From Agrocybe praecox (taxonomy: Eukaryota > Basidiomycota > Agaricomycetes > Agaricales > Agrocybaceae): a stretch of 64,000 nucleotides of DNA. The notes beneath the pieces are model-generated. The model made no database searches. It was not told the DNA's origin and saw only the letters and a list, made by a program, of their open reading frames with translations. Of the stretch, positions 1 through 9,333 are shown one piece after another. The position numbers and the translations under genes are program-made. Location of the stretch: assembly GCA_964017145.1 (NCBI GenBank), contig OZ024843.1, forward strand, positions 3,029,001-3,093,000. The letters are read 5' to 3'. How positions within the stretch are numbered: the first letter of the stretch is position 1; every line of letters begins with the position of its first letter.

Positions 1-327
1 CAGAAAGAACGGGCGGCTGCGGTGCAGTCATTACAGTGTGAATAGCCCATAGGGTAGTTAAAGAGAAAGGAACCCTAAGTAAGTGCATGTCCATGAACAC
101 GATGTTCAGAGTTGTGCTATAGCATTGACGCACAGAAAGAAATTTAGCTTTAGCGTTAGAGCAAGGGATTTTGTAACATAACATCTGTACCATTATAAAA
201 ATTGCATTGTAGACCATTCCAATGTGACGACAGTGCGAGAAAAGCATATTATACAATTAAGGTATCCAGAGAACGATGATGCAAGTCCAAAGAAATTTGT
301 GACAAGAAGTATGGAAATGTAAAGCAT
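1..327. other. AT-rich intergenic edge, no gene seen
   Basis: No open frame with a recognisable product and no RNA gene is visible here. It lies just downstream of the minus-strand ARL1-type gene, so part of it should be that gene's 3' untranslated region. Confidence 0.5.
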
Positions 328-1220
328 TTACTTCTGTTGTATTGCGTTTACAAGCCTATGAAGATGTAAGAATTCAAGCTCATAATAACAACCTGAATAA
401 AGGTGAACGTACCAATCTAAGCCTTCTTCTAAGCCTTCTCCCTTAGTGGCGCAACTTCCTCTTACACTCCACGGCCGAGTCTTCTCCCCTCCGGCCAGTC
501 CGAGTTGCTCACTGATCTCTTCTGGTTTGAGCGCCCCATCAACGTCTTGCTTATTACAGAATACCAGTAAAGGCGCTCCCTTCAGCTCCTCTTCAGAAAG
601 CATCGTTAGGAGTTCAGTTCGTGATGTTGTTAAACGTGAATGGTCGGATGAATCTATGACATAGATAATAGCGGAAGTGTTTGGGAAATAGCATCGCCAA
701 TAAGGCCTTTTGTGATTCCGCGCTGATTAGTCAGAGTATACACTGTATGAGCTGTGGCGTTCACCTTATACTTGACTGGCCGCCAAGGTCCCAAACTTGA
801 AATTTGATGTTCTTGTACTGAGGGAGGTCAGCGTTGATGCATTCTAAGATTATCTTGCAGGTAAGAATTTACCTGTACGGTTTCTACATTGAAGCCAATT
901 GCTTGAAGCGAGTCAGTGGGAATACATCTATGTGATGACTATGAAATGGAACGTACTGGGTATGGTAGATACAACTTCTCCAATCTAATAAGCGGTATTA
1001 GCAATATAATGAAGAAAGAAAAATAAAACATACCTGCAACCGGTAAAGAATCGTAGTCTAAAGGAATCGGTGAATCCAAGTAAACACCCGGCGACGCCAA
1101 CGTAGCACTCACCTTGCCGGCTGAGTCAAGTCCTAGCATGAGAATCCGGACATCTTGGTCCTTACTCCATCGAACCAGCGAGGTCAAGGACGAGAAAAGA
1201 GTGGATATCGAGAGCCCCAT
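328..1220 (-). CDS. ARL1: ARL1-type ADP-ribosylation-factor-like small GTPase
   Basis: Seven exons give a 190-residue protein: 1220-1113, 1057-1034, 984-957, 901-873, 817-772, 722-413, 355-328. The P-loop GLDSAGKT is at residues 30-37, the switch 2 motif WDLGGQ at 72-77, NKQD at 135-138 and the SAT-like base motif CATKG near 169. The start MGLS offers Gly2 for myristoylation. The middle (IGFNVETVQYKNIKF, RPYWRCYF) and the end (EGLDWLVNAIQQK) fit ARL1, a Golgi/trans-Golgi trafficking switch that recruits golgins. The usual length is about 180 residues; the four extra residues RNHK before RPYWR suggest that the acceptor near 722 may be misplaced or that this is a real small insertion. Four consecutive exons are only 24-46 nt long. 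It is head-to-head with the WKF-domain gene. Confidence 0.9.
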
Positions 1221-1299
1221 TATAGAGTACCGCGCTTAGAAAGTGGAAGTGTGAAAGAAACGGAGGAAGGGGTACTGCAGTGCTTGGTATAACCTTTAC

Positions 1300-1305
1300 C
1301 ACGTG
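1300..1305. promoter_or_regulatory. CACGTG E-box in a divergent promoter
   Basis: Perfect palindromic CACGTG in the 171-bp gap between the ARL1 and WKF-gene start codons. CACGTG is the core site of fungal bHLH factors such as Cbf1, Pho4 and SREBP types. Function is inferred only from sequence and position. Confidence 0.35.
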
Positions 1306-1391
1306 AGTCTACGCGATACATTCAATCAATTTGATTTCGGCGTTTTCTCACTTTCCCGACTTCCACTGATCTCTACTGTATATAATTCGAC

Positions 1392-2526
1392 ATGGGTGAA
1401 ATCTCAACACCTCCCCAAACCGACCCTCAAAATGTAAACAAAAGAATACAAAAAAAGGCCAAGGGGAAGAGAAAAAAAGCGGACGGCTCTCAGCCTCAGG
1501 ATATAGCCAAAGCAGATGATAAAAAAGAGGAACCGGAACTGGATTTTTCAATCGAAGACGCTAAAGAATCTGCTGCAGACAGGCAAGCCCGCAAGAGAGC
1601 TTTGCGAGAGGCTAGACGAAAACAGCCACCTCAGCCTGATAGTACCACCCCTGCAGGATCACCACAGAAAGGCAAGAAGAGGAAACATAGTGCCGAGGCT
1701 GAAGATACAGTCACTGCCGAAGATACCACTTCTGCTGCTGCTGCTGCTGAACCCCCAAAAAAGAAGCACAAGAATAGGACTGAGTTCGCTGATCCAAGGG
1801 GGGATGAAGCATTGAATAGTCAAGCCCGTAAAGGTGCGCCACCTATGTCTATATCTTGTTGCAGTCTATGCTGTATTTCAAAGATGCTGACCGTTCTACT
1901 GTTTTTGTCAGCTTTGGAATATGTATTTACCCAATTTAACAGGCCCAAGAAGTGGAAGTTCAATAAAGCGAGGCAAAACTGGCTTATCCGTAATGTTTGG
2001 CAGCCCGAAGCAGTACGCCCGATGACTTTTATATTCCTGATCTTCTATCTAAACTTTTACATAGCTTTCTGATTTATATTTTCCTCTTGCAGTGAAATAC
2101 CTTTGCAATGTACAGGGAGGTTCACGAGAAGTGCGTCAATATATATATCGCACCCCAAGTCCCATATCTCAACAGAATTCAATTTTTCTTATCCAGAAAC
2201 TTATCGAAACTTGTCAATCGTACTTAAATTCTGAACCCACAGAAGGGGAACAAAAAGAAACTACGCCAGAAGATTTGCCGACGAGTGAACAAGCATCAAT
2301 ACCGACTCCTCCCCTTAAATCCATCTTGAAACCAACGCCCGGTCCTCTCATAGCTGGTCCTCTGATTGATACTCCAATGCCTTCCCTAACAGAAGGGACT
2401 TCAGGAGCGGCGGGCAGCCTCATTGCACCTGTGAAGACTTTGGCTGCTAGCCAACTTGCTGATACCAGACGTACGCGCGCCCAAGCTCTACTGGACGTTC
2501 TAATTTCAAAAGACGAATCATTATGA
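1392..2526 (+). CDS. WKF-domain protein (C7orf50-like), probably nucleolar
   Basis: Exons 1392-1833, 1912-2012 and 2065-2526 give 334 residues. The N-terminal 145 residues are Lys/Arg/Glu-rich, with several basic clusters (KKAKGKRKK, GKKRKH, PPKKKHKNR) that look like nuclear or nucleolar targeting signals. Then comes the diagnostic block NRPKKWKFNKARQNWLIRNVW, continuing after an intron as LSDLYFPLAVKYLCNVQGGSRE; this matches the WKF domain family (human C7orf50). The third exon only makes sense if it starts at 2065, which restores the conserved LSDLYFPLAVKYL segment. A 39-nt in-frame stretch near 2135-2173 has weak splice signals and could be an intron. The C-terminal third is Pro/Thr-rich and probably disordered. 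The molecular role of the family is poorly known; a ribosome-biogenesis role is inference. Confidence 0.8.
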
Positions 2527-2718
2527 TAATTATTCTCTATTCACGACCGAGGAAGATATACTTTTGGTGTCTACTTCTGTCTATACGATTGTCATTTGTG
2601 AAGTATATTGGTCGCCGAAAATAAACATCATTAAATGACCAAATATAGTAGTCAGAGCTTAAGCCGTCATATCATGCACCCTGCATTCATACTGCTACTA
2701 TCATCATCACTTTAGACC

Positions 2719-4774
2719 ATGTCGGACGACGCGCTGAAGATCGTTGCTACTACGGCTCTTCATGCTCTTATATCGTCGCATCGAGTCAATACGCCCTTAT
2801 CTTCTTTGGATCTCCTCACTAGCGTTATGAGCACAAAGTCGCCGCCTGCGCTCCTCCCCAATTCACAACCGACGCCCAGATTTCGACTCACGGACTTGAG
2901 TCGCTTTGAACGTATCATAGAAGGTCTATCTAACACATGGGATGATGGATATATCTCTTTTTCTCGGGATGAAGCTACCAAGAAAATGATGGTGTGGGAA
3001 CTAGGTTTGCACTCATCGGGGTCATGTATCCGACCACAGTCTGCGTCTGTAGACGTGTCTGGGCTCACATCTAGGAAGAGGAAGAGGGTTATAGACGAGG
3101 ATGCAGACTCTGCGGCAGGAGATGACGAAGCTTCCTTTGACGATGAAGACATAGTTGGTTCCTCAGCTTCAACGCTTGAGAGCTTGAATGTAGAGATGAG
3201 GGAGGTTTATATGATATTGCAGAAGAGTACTGCAAAGGGGCGTTTGCTGGCTGAGCAGGTATGCACCTTATTCGAAGTCGATAAATCCTGAAACATAACG
3301 TCCCGTATTCCAGTTTCGTTCAAGGGAGGAACGGTTCAACCCAATTTGTAGTCATGTCACCAAGGACGAATGCGCTAAAGCTCGCCGAGATCCTTTCAAG
3401 ATGGATCAATCCCCTGACTCAAAGCATAATACAGGAATATGTGATAGAGTTCATTTCCGTCCTCTCATTCGTCAACACACGGATATAACGCTCGGGCATT
3501 GTTCATATTTAAACACTTGCTATTCGGAACCAACCTATGCTCAATCGCCTTCACTTCCACCGTTCTCAGGGTCGAGCAATAATCATGGAGTACCAGTTAA
3601 CACTAGAGGTCCCGTTTCGCTGCCCTCCGGTTTGGGTGCAGGTGGAAGGGGTAAAGACAAGGCTCCATGCAGATATTTGCACTATGAAATAGATTGGGAT
3701 GGAGGGGACGGCGAGTGGAACCAGGAAAAGAAACCAAAGAAAAAGATACGCATGTTAAACCTCGGGCTGGGTCCTACGGGCAAAATTTCTAAGCCGGTAA
3801 GCAGTTTGCTTGACGATCATGAAATGTTTCTGAATTATACTTTGCAGTTGCCTCCCCAGTGGATCAATTGCGATTTGCGTACTTTTGATTATTCGACTCT
3901 AGGTAAATTCCATGTCATCATGGCCGACCCTCCTTGGGATATTCATATGAGTGTTCGTGTTACACATTGTTCTCAACTTGCCTTTGCTCACTCTCTGGTC
4001 TCTTCTAGCTACCGTACGGGACGATGAACGATGATGAGATGCGGAAGATGCCTATCCCCATGTTACAAGATGAAGGGTTCTTGTTTCTGTGGGTTACTGG
4101 CCGAGCAATGGAAGTAGGTCGCGAGTGTATGCGGGTGTGGGGGTACACACGTATAGATGAAGTGGTATGGGTCAAAACAAATCAGGTTCGTGTATCTGCT
4201 ACTTTGCTACTTCCTCTTCACAGTGCTTACACTCGTCCAGCTACAACGCGTTATTAGAACGGGCCGCACGGGCCATTGGCTGAATCACACAAAGGAACAT
4301 ATGCTTGTTGGCGTCAAGACCAACCTTGATGCGAATGGCCAATTGAAGTTTCCCGCGTGGGCGAACCGTGCTTTGGATACCGACGTAATTGTCTCTGAAG
4401 TACGAGAAACTAGCAGAAAGCCAGAAGAAGTATATGGGCTTATTGAAAGGATTTGTCCCGGAGGAAGGAAGGTTGAGATATTTGGGAGAAAACATAACGC
4501 ACGGCCGGGGTAAAATGCCATTCTTCTCCTCTATGGTGCACCATCTGACAAAAAATGTGACATCTATAGGTGGCTGACTCTTGGAAACCAATTGGGCCAA
4601 GATCAAATATTCGAAGAAGACCTTGCTGCACGCATTAAAGCGAAGTATGATTCTACACCGATGTACAAATACCTAATTACTCATGCTGTATTTATGGCCA
4701 GATACCCGGACAGGCCTATCAAAGGCCCGACGCAGAACCGGCATCCGTCTCTCCCCAAAACACCGGCATTTTGA
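2719..4774 (+). CDS. IME4: METTL3/IME4-type mRNA N6-adenosine methyltransferase (MT-A70)
   Basis: Six exons (2719-3258, 3314-3796, 3848-3952, 4009-4185, 4241-4509, 4570-4774) give 592 residues, close to human METTL3 (580). A Cys/His-rich region starts near residue 190 ([10 protein letters not shown], then [32 protein letters not shown]) and corresponds to the tandem CCCH zinc fingers. The MT-A70 domain follows, with the catalytic DPPW at 368-371, then [24 protein letters not shown], the [13 protein letters not shown] loop, and [12 protein letters not shown]...[10 protein letters not shown]...W.TLGNQL. All key elements of an active SAM-dependent m6A writer are present. The product should act in the nucleus with a METTL14-like partner, which is not in this window. 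The intron at 3797-3847 is 51 nt and in frame. The third donor is GTTCGT rather than the usual GTRNGT. Confidence 0.93.
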
Positions 4775-5089
4775 TGCTGTTGAATCTTGGTGTCGCCAGG
4801 TTTTGTCGTTCGCATTGGCTTGCAATATATATACCTTAATAATTGTCCTTTGTTTTATACCCTTCGCTTTTGTTGTACATGTACTATTTCAATCTTTTCT
4901 AGCAACATGATATTATATATTATCCTTTATACCGAATGGCATCAGGACTGCATTAATTATGACTACAAATCTAATAAAGATATCTATGCCTACATGTCCG
5001 GCATCCGTTTACATTACAAATTTCCCCTAGAAGAAAGTACAAAAAATAGTGTAGAGTCAATGAAAAGATAGTGATTGATTTGTAGACTA
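4775..5089. other. Convergent 3' intergenic region
   Basis: Space between the stop codons of the convergent METTL3-type and ABHD5-type genes. AT-rich with short overlapping open frames but no recognisable product. It most likely holds the two 3' untranslated regions and termination signals. Confidence 0.5.
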
Positions 5090-6538
5090 TCATCTATCAA
5101 GTTCGGCCACCATCATTTCATTGACTGCGTCTTTGTTGTCTAGGTATACTATGGATGTGCATTAGCGTCTAGTTAGGGGAGAAACAGCAGAAACGGATAC
5201 TAACCATGGTGCCCGGCTTCACTGACGATATACATTTTAGCATTCGGGTTGCCAGCTTTCTTTAGGCGTCTAACACTTTCTTGTCCGCCGACGGGGTCCA
5301 TCCAGTCATGGTCGCCATATACGAAGGTGACTTGCATGTCTTTGGGCAAGGCAGCGATACGGTCTACCATAGGAAGCCGAGCATGCGCTCCGGGCTCGAG
5401 GATATGGGAAATGCAGTATTCGCCGGATCCTTTCGCCAGAGTTATATTCATGATGTAATCATGTATATCGCGAGTTTCTTCAGGTGTAAGGGTGGAGAAG
5501 CGACGTGTCGAGTACTATAAAATCAATAGTTTAATGCACATTGAATGGAAGGATTTCTCGCGTCTACACACCTTTCCGATAAGCATAGGACCCCAGAAGA
5601 CGGTAGAACGGACAAGTTGAAATGGACTCCAGCCTTCTTCCCAGAGGTAGGTGAAAAGACGACGCGTCCGACTTTCCCGTTCTTTCTTCTCTTTTTGCTC
5701 TTCGCGCACATCCTGCACACGGCCTTGACTAGCTCTATGGAATGTAGATTTCTCTCTAGCTTCTTTAGGTGAAACCGGAGGTGCGGAAGCAATGGAGCTT
5801 GCGTCGTCTGTGAGTTCTCTGGAAGGTTCCGAGTAGTTGGGACCACGAGGAATGCCAGCAGGTGACAGTAAGATAAGCTTATGTACTCTCTCGGGGTACT
5901 TAAGCGCGTAGGCTATGCTGAAATAGGCGCCGAGCGAGTGGCCAATGAGGGTAATTTTCTTGAGTTGCATTTTATTCCTCCAGTCTTCAAGGGAGTCCAC
6001 AAAGAAAGATTCTGCCTCAGTTACACGAGCCCGAACGTCATTTCTTTTGGCTTTGATCGTGAATGGTACTCGAGCTGAGCGCCCCATGCCTAACCAGTCA
6101 AGGGCAAAGACCGAAGTATGGCGACGGGCTGCCCAGTCCGCTAGAGGCGGAAAGTTGTGGAAGAAGAAGCCAAGACCAGCGCCGTACCCATGTAACACTA
6201 CAGCCGGCGGTGGGGCGTTTGGTGAGGAAGATGTTGATTTGATAGATAGCGTATTTATATAATGCGCTGGATTGGTAAGTTGGACCTTTGACGAGGATGC
6301 AATTACTGGCTCTGAGGTATCTTGAGGCTGAGATGAAGACCTGAAGAAAGGCAATCGGCGTAGGAGACGCTCTTCGCTGATGGCGCTTTCTTTCTCGCCC
6401 ACACGCCACCTATAGATAGATAAAGATGAGATAAGTCGGGTATAAGGCAGTAAGTGGCACCTACCAGCTACGGAGACTCGCAGTGAATGCGGCAGGAATT
6501 TCACGGGCAGGAGGCAAGGGAGAGGTAGTCTCAGCCAT
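5090..6538 (-). CDS. Alpha/beta hydrolase of the ABHD4/ABHD5-CLD1 family
   Basis: Exons 6538-6465, 6409-5572, 5514-5205 and 5148-5090 give 426 residues. The oxyanion-hole motif VVLHGYGAGLG is near residue 95, the nucleophile elbow GHSLGA puts the catalytic Ser at about 183, the acid-side motif is GDHDWMD, and the last exon restores the catalytic His box GHHVYLDN. The N-terminal RSWWRVGE...ERLLRRLPFF and the long charged insert before TRRLFTYLWEEGWSP are typical of the ABHD4/ABHD5/yeast CLD1-ECM18-ICT1 group, which handles phospholipids, cardiolipin or lysophosphatidate, often at mitochondria or lipid droplets. Unlike ABHD5 itself, the nucleophile Ser is kept, so a real hydrolase or deacylase is likely. 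Start chosen at MAETTSPL; in-frame ATGs lie further upstream. Exact substrate cannot be told from sequence. Confidence 0.85.
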
Positions 6539-6673
6539 TCTGGCAAGACGAAGGAAGGAATGAAGGGACGTCGTGGTGGGATGTAGGTAAGTGGGTGGAC
6601 GCCACTGGCCACTGGCCATCATCCTTTTTATTCTATCTTTGCCGGCCACTTCGTCACTTATGAATACTCCCGG

Positions 6674-6679
6674 CACGTG
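6674..6679. promoter_or_regulatory. CACGTG E-box in a divergent promoter
   Basis: Perfect CACGTG in the 178-bp gap between the hydrolase and CWC21-type start codons. Candidate bHLH site; function inferred. Confidence 0.3.
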
Positions 6680-6716
6680 CGTAGTGATTTCTCACGCTGC
6701 CTTTCTCTCAACCATC

Positions 6717-8263
6717 ATGTACAACGGTATCGGTCTTACAACTCCCCGCGGAAGGTGAACTCCATTGCGTGTTTTATCCTATTTTCCCTTACTAATGGTT
6801 TTTTTCTAGCGGAACGAGCGGCTACGTTGTTCGAAATCTTTCCTCGCTTCGGGTGCACGAGAGGAATAATGACAAGTCTGCATGGGACTCCGCCCCACCA
6901 AAACACAGGGAGCCTGACGAGTCTATTCTCGAGCACGAGCGGAAGAGAACGGTTGAGGTTAAATGCCTCGAACTGCAAGATGCTTTGGAAGAGAAAGGGT
7001 GTGTTCCATTCAATGTTGATTTTATTCCATAACTCATCATTGTCCAGCATTCCCGAAGACGTAATTGAAAAACAGGTTGATGAGTTGCGCCAAAAGCTCC
7101 TCGCAAACCTATCTGCTATGGCTCCACCCCGTGGACTCAAGCCATCTGATACCCACGGCATGGCAGCTGCAAAGAAAACAGAACTATCTAAAATGGCGCG
7201 CGCATTTGGTACTAGGGCCGACTATCAGGAGGGAGATGCATTCGACCGCGAAAAACAAGAGGAAAATAAACTAAAGCGTATGCAGGAAAGGGGAGAACGC
7301 GAAAGGACCAAAGTGGAAAATCGTGCAAAGATGGCTGAGCAGAAGGCACGGTGGGAGAAAGAGAGGAGAGAAAGAGACAAACCAGAGAAGAAGGACGACG
7401 AGCGAGTTAAAGATGATATGCCTCCACCTCCCTTGCCCTCTGGACCTAAGGGAGGGAACCGGGACAGAGACAGGCCGGACGATCGCGACAATCGTCGTGC
7501 CAGCCCACCGCGTCGACCTCCACCCCGCGATGATCATCCTCGCGGTGGTAAAGATGCACCTCCACCACGGTCGAAACGAGACAGAGATTCACCTTCGCGT
7601 TTACCTTCCCCTCCGCCAAGAAACAGGAGACGCATAGATTCTCGATCCCCGTCCCGTTCCCGTTCCCCCGATCGCTCGATTTCTCGTTCGAGGTCTCCAC
7701 GACGCTCTCGCTCTCCTGTTCGTCGGCGTTCCCGTTCGACGTCTTCACGACGCTCACGCTCTCCTGATCTTCGGCGTTCTCGTTCGACGTCTTCACGACG
7801 CTCTCGCTCTCCTGTTCGTCGGCGTTCCCGTTCTCGGTCACGCTCTCCTGTTCATCGACCTTCCCACCGTTCTCGGTCACGCTCCTCACCACCTCCGGGA
7901 ATTGCTGTCCCCAGGTCATATGATGACCATCCTGCAAGAGGACAACGACAAAGAGGACGTTCGCCTTCGCGTTCACCGCCAAGGTCTCCCCCACGCAGGC
8001 GTTATGCGCGATCTCCATCGAGGTCTAGGTCTCGCACTCCACCCAGGAGATATAAAGGACGTGCAGTATCCCGCTCTGGGACGCCTCCACCACCTGCCAG
8101 GCGTAATCCTCCCGCTCCTCCGTTGCAAACACCTCAAGGTGAAGGTCCCAGAGGCCGGGAAAGAGATGAGCCTGCCAGGAAAGGTAGAGCTAGGTCTACT
8201 TCAACTGGCTCGTCTATGAGTGTAAGCACGAGGAGCGGACGTTCAAGCAGGAGTCGTGGCTAG
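6717..8263 (+). CDS. CWC21: CWC21/SRRM2-type spliceosome protein with RS-rich tail
   Basis: Exons 6717-6754, 6810-6998 and 7048-8263 give 480 residues. The short first exon reads MYNGIGLTTPRG and joins to SGTSGYVVRNLSS, the signature of the yeast Cwc21 and human SRRM2/SRm300 N-terminus that contacts Prp8 and the 5' exon in the catalytic spliceosome. The cwf21 segment follows (IPEDVIEKQVDELRQKLL). After a charged helix (KMQERGERERTKVENRAKMAEQ) come about 230 residues rich in RS dipeptides, Pro and Arg, including tandem 48-nt repeats at about 7700-7845. Yeast Cwc21 is only 135 residues, so this is the long, SRRM2-like form. The long antisense frame at 7446-8018 is a shadow of the repetitive RS code. 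Confidence 0.9.
7700..7845 (+). repeat. Tandem 48-nt coding repeat (RS-rich)
   Basis: About three copies of a 48-nt unit beginning CGACGCTCTCGCTCTCCTG inside the RS domain of the CWC21-type gene. Each unit encodes about 16 residues of the RRSRSPVRRRSRSTSS kind. The units differ by a few substitutions and keep the frame. Confidence 0.75.
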
Positions 8264-8869
8264 GTGGGCAAGGTCATGCCGTGTAAGCATTTAGGTGCTA
8301 CGCATTTTACACCTAACACACAACTGCGTCAGGTCAAGTGCACCAATGACCATTCCCATTTTGACATGCATAACTGTGAACAACTGTACTTACTTCTATG
8401 ATTCTATTCATAATTTATGCTCATTATGGTCGGGAAAATGTCGGAGTGTGGTGTGTGGTGCGGTTCTAATTTATGATCATTGGGTACACCTTTCTTTTTG
8501 AGTCCTGTGTATATTTGCGTTTGCGGAATTTTTGCGGTTTGGCAAAAGAAGCGATGAGTTGGCATGAAAATCATTATACTGGCAACGGAATACAGCCTCA
8601 CTTGTTGTGCAACTAGTACGAACATATAACAGCTCCGAATACATCAAGTAGAAATGAAAACTAGCAGAACAGTTGGTGTATATGCACATACATAGCAATC
8701 CTTGAATTCAAGCGCTCGTTGCAGTGGTGAACCGCCTCATCCGAAAATGCCGAACCCCAAACTGGGCCTTGCAAATTTGGGCACATGTTGATTGCTGTTA
8801 ATATAAGGTGCAGGGTCGAGTGCTGACCTTCTTTCTTTCCTACACCTCATCCTCGAACACACTCGCCAG

Positions 8870-8904
8870 TGACTCACAGTCCACTCTCGCTAAACCGTGA
8901 CTCA
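8870..8904. promoter_or_regulatory. Two Gcn4/Cpc1-type TGACTCA sites
   Basis: TGACTCA occurs at 8870-8876 and again at 8898-8904, about 430-465 bp before the ATG of the acetylornithine aminotransferase gene. TGACTCA is the consensus for the bZIP factor Gcn4/CPC1 (general amino acid control), which is known to control arginine genes in fungi. Assignment to this gene is inference from position. Confidence 0.55.
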
Positions 8905-9189
8905 TATCTATCCCTTAGGACAAAAGGCACACCTCCAGGATACATACCCTCCAAAGTTGGTTGATTTCCGTGACCTCCACCGATTGGCAATTTTTTTCGC
9001 ATCCTTTACTAATTCGACAGTCCTAGCACTCTTCTACTCCATCCGTTCTTTGCACCTTTTTTCCTCCGAATCTTTGTGGTAGGAAACCGGCTATACGTTG
9101 TACGTGGTCTGATTCACCCCTCTGCTATATACACTTGGCGGTTCGGAATCTGTATGCCGAGCCGGGGCTGTCGATCTCATACTTTTCAT

Positions 9190-9202
9190 CTTATCAGATA
9201 AG
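9190..9202. promoter_or_regulatory. GATA-factor palindrome CTTATCAGATAAG
   Basis: Two GATA sites (TTATC and GATAA) in inverted orientation around one central base, about 130 bp before the ARG8-type start. Paired GATA sites are typical targets of AreA/NIT2/Gln3 nitrogen regulators, which fits a nitrogen-metabolism gene. Function inferred. Confidence 0.45.
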
Positions 9203-9333
9203 CTGATTTTTATATATTACTTTTCTCTTTGCACTTCAGGTTCAGGTTCACTACGTCGGGGTCTCGTACGGGAAGGATCTACTCGGACATCTTATAACTA
9301 TATATACTACAATCTAAAAGCTACTCAACAACC

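Larger units (their letters stand above)
8264..9333. promoter_or_regulatory. Long 5' region of the ARG8-type gene with Gcn4-type sites
   Basis: About 1.07 kb without a convincing gene. It holds the 3' end of the CWC21-type transcript and then regulatory DNA: two perfect TGACTCA motifs, a GATA palindrome, a pyrimidine-rich stretch near 8825-8860 that could be a core promoter, and TATATA runs near 9295. Short open frames at 8295-8501 and 8897-9082 lack any recognisable feature. Confidence 0.45.

Noticed and set aside
5090..6538. Catalytically dead ABHD5 (CGI-58) co-activator
   Set aside because: The nucleophile elbow GHSLGA has Ser, whereas ABHD5 has Asn at this place, so an active hydrolase is more likely.
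7446..8018. 190-residue antisense ORF
   Set aside because: Its repeated VVKTSNENAEDQESES pattern is only the antisense of the CWC21 RS repeats.
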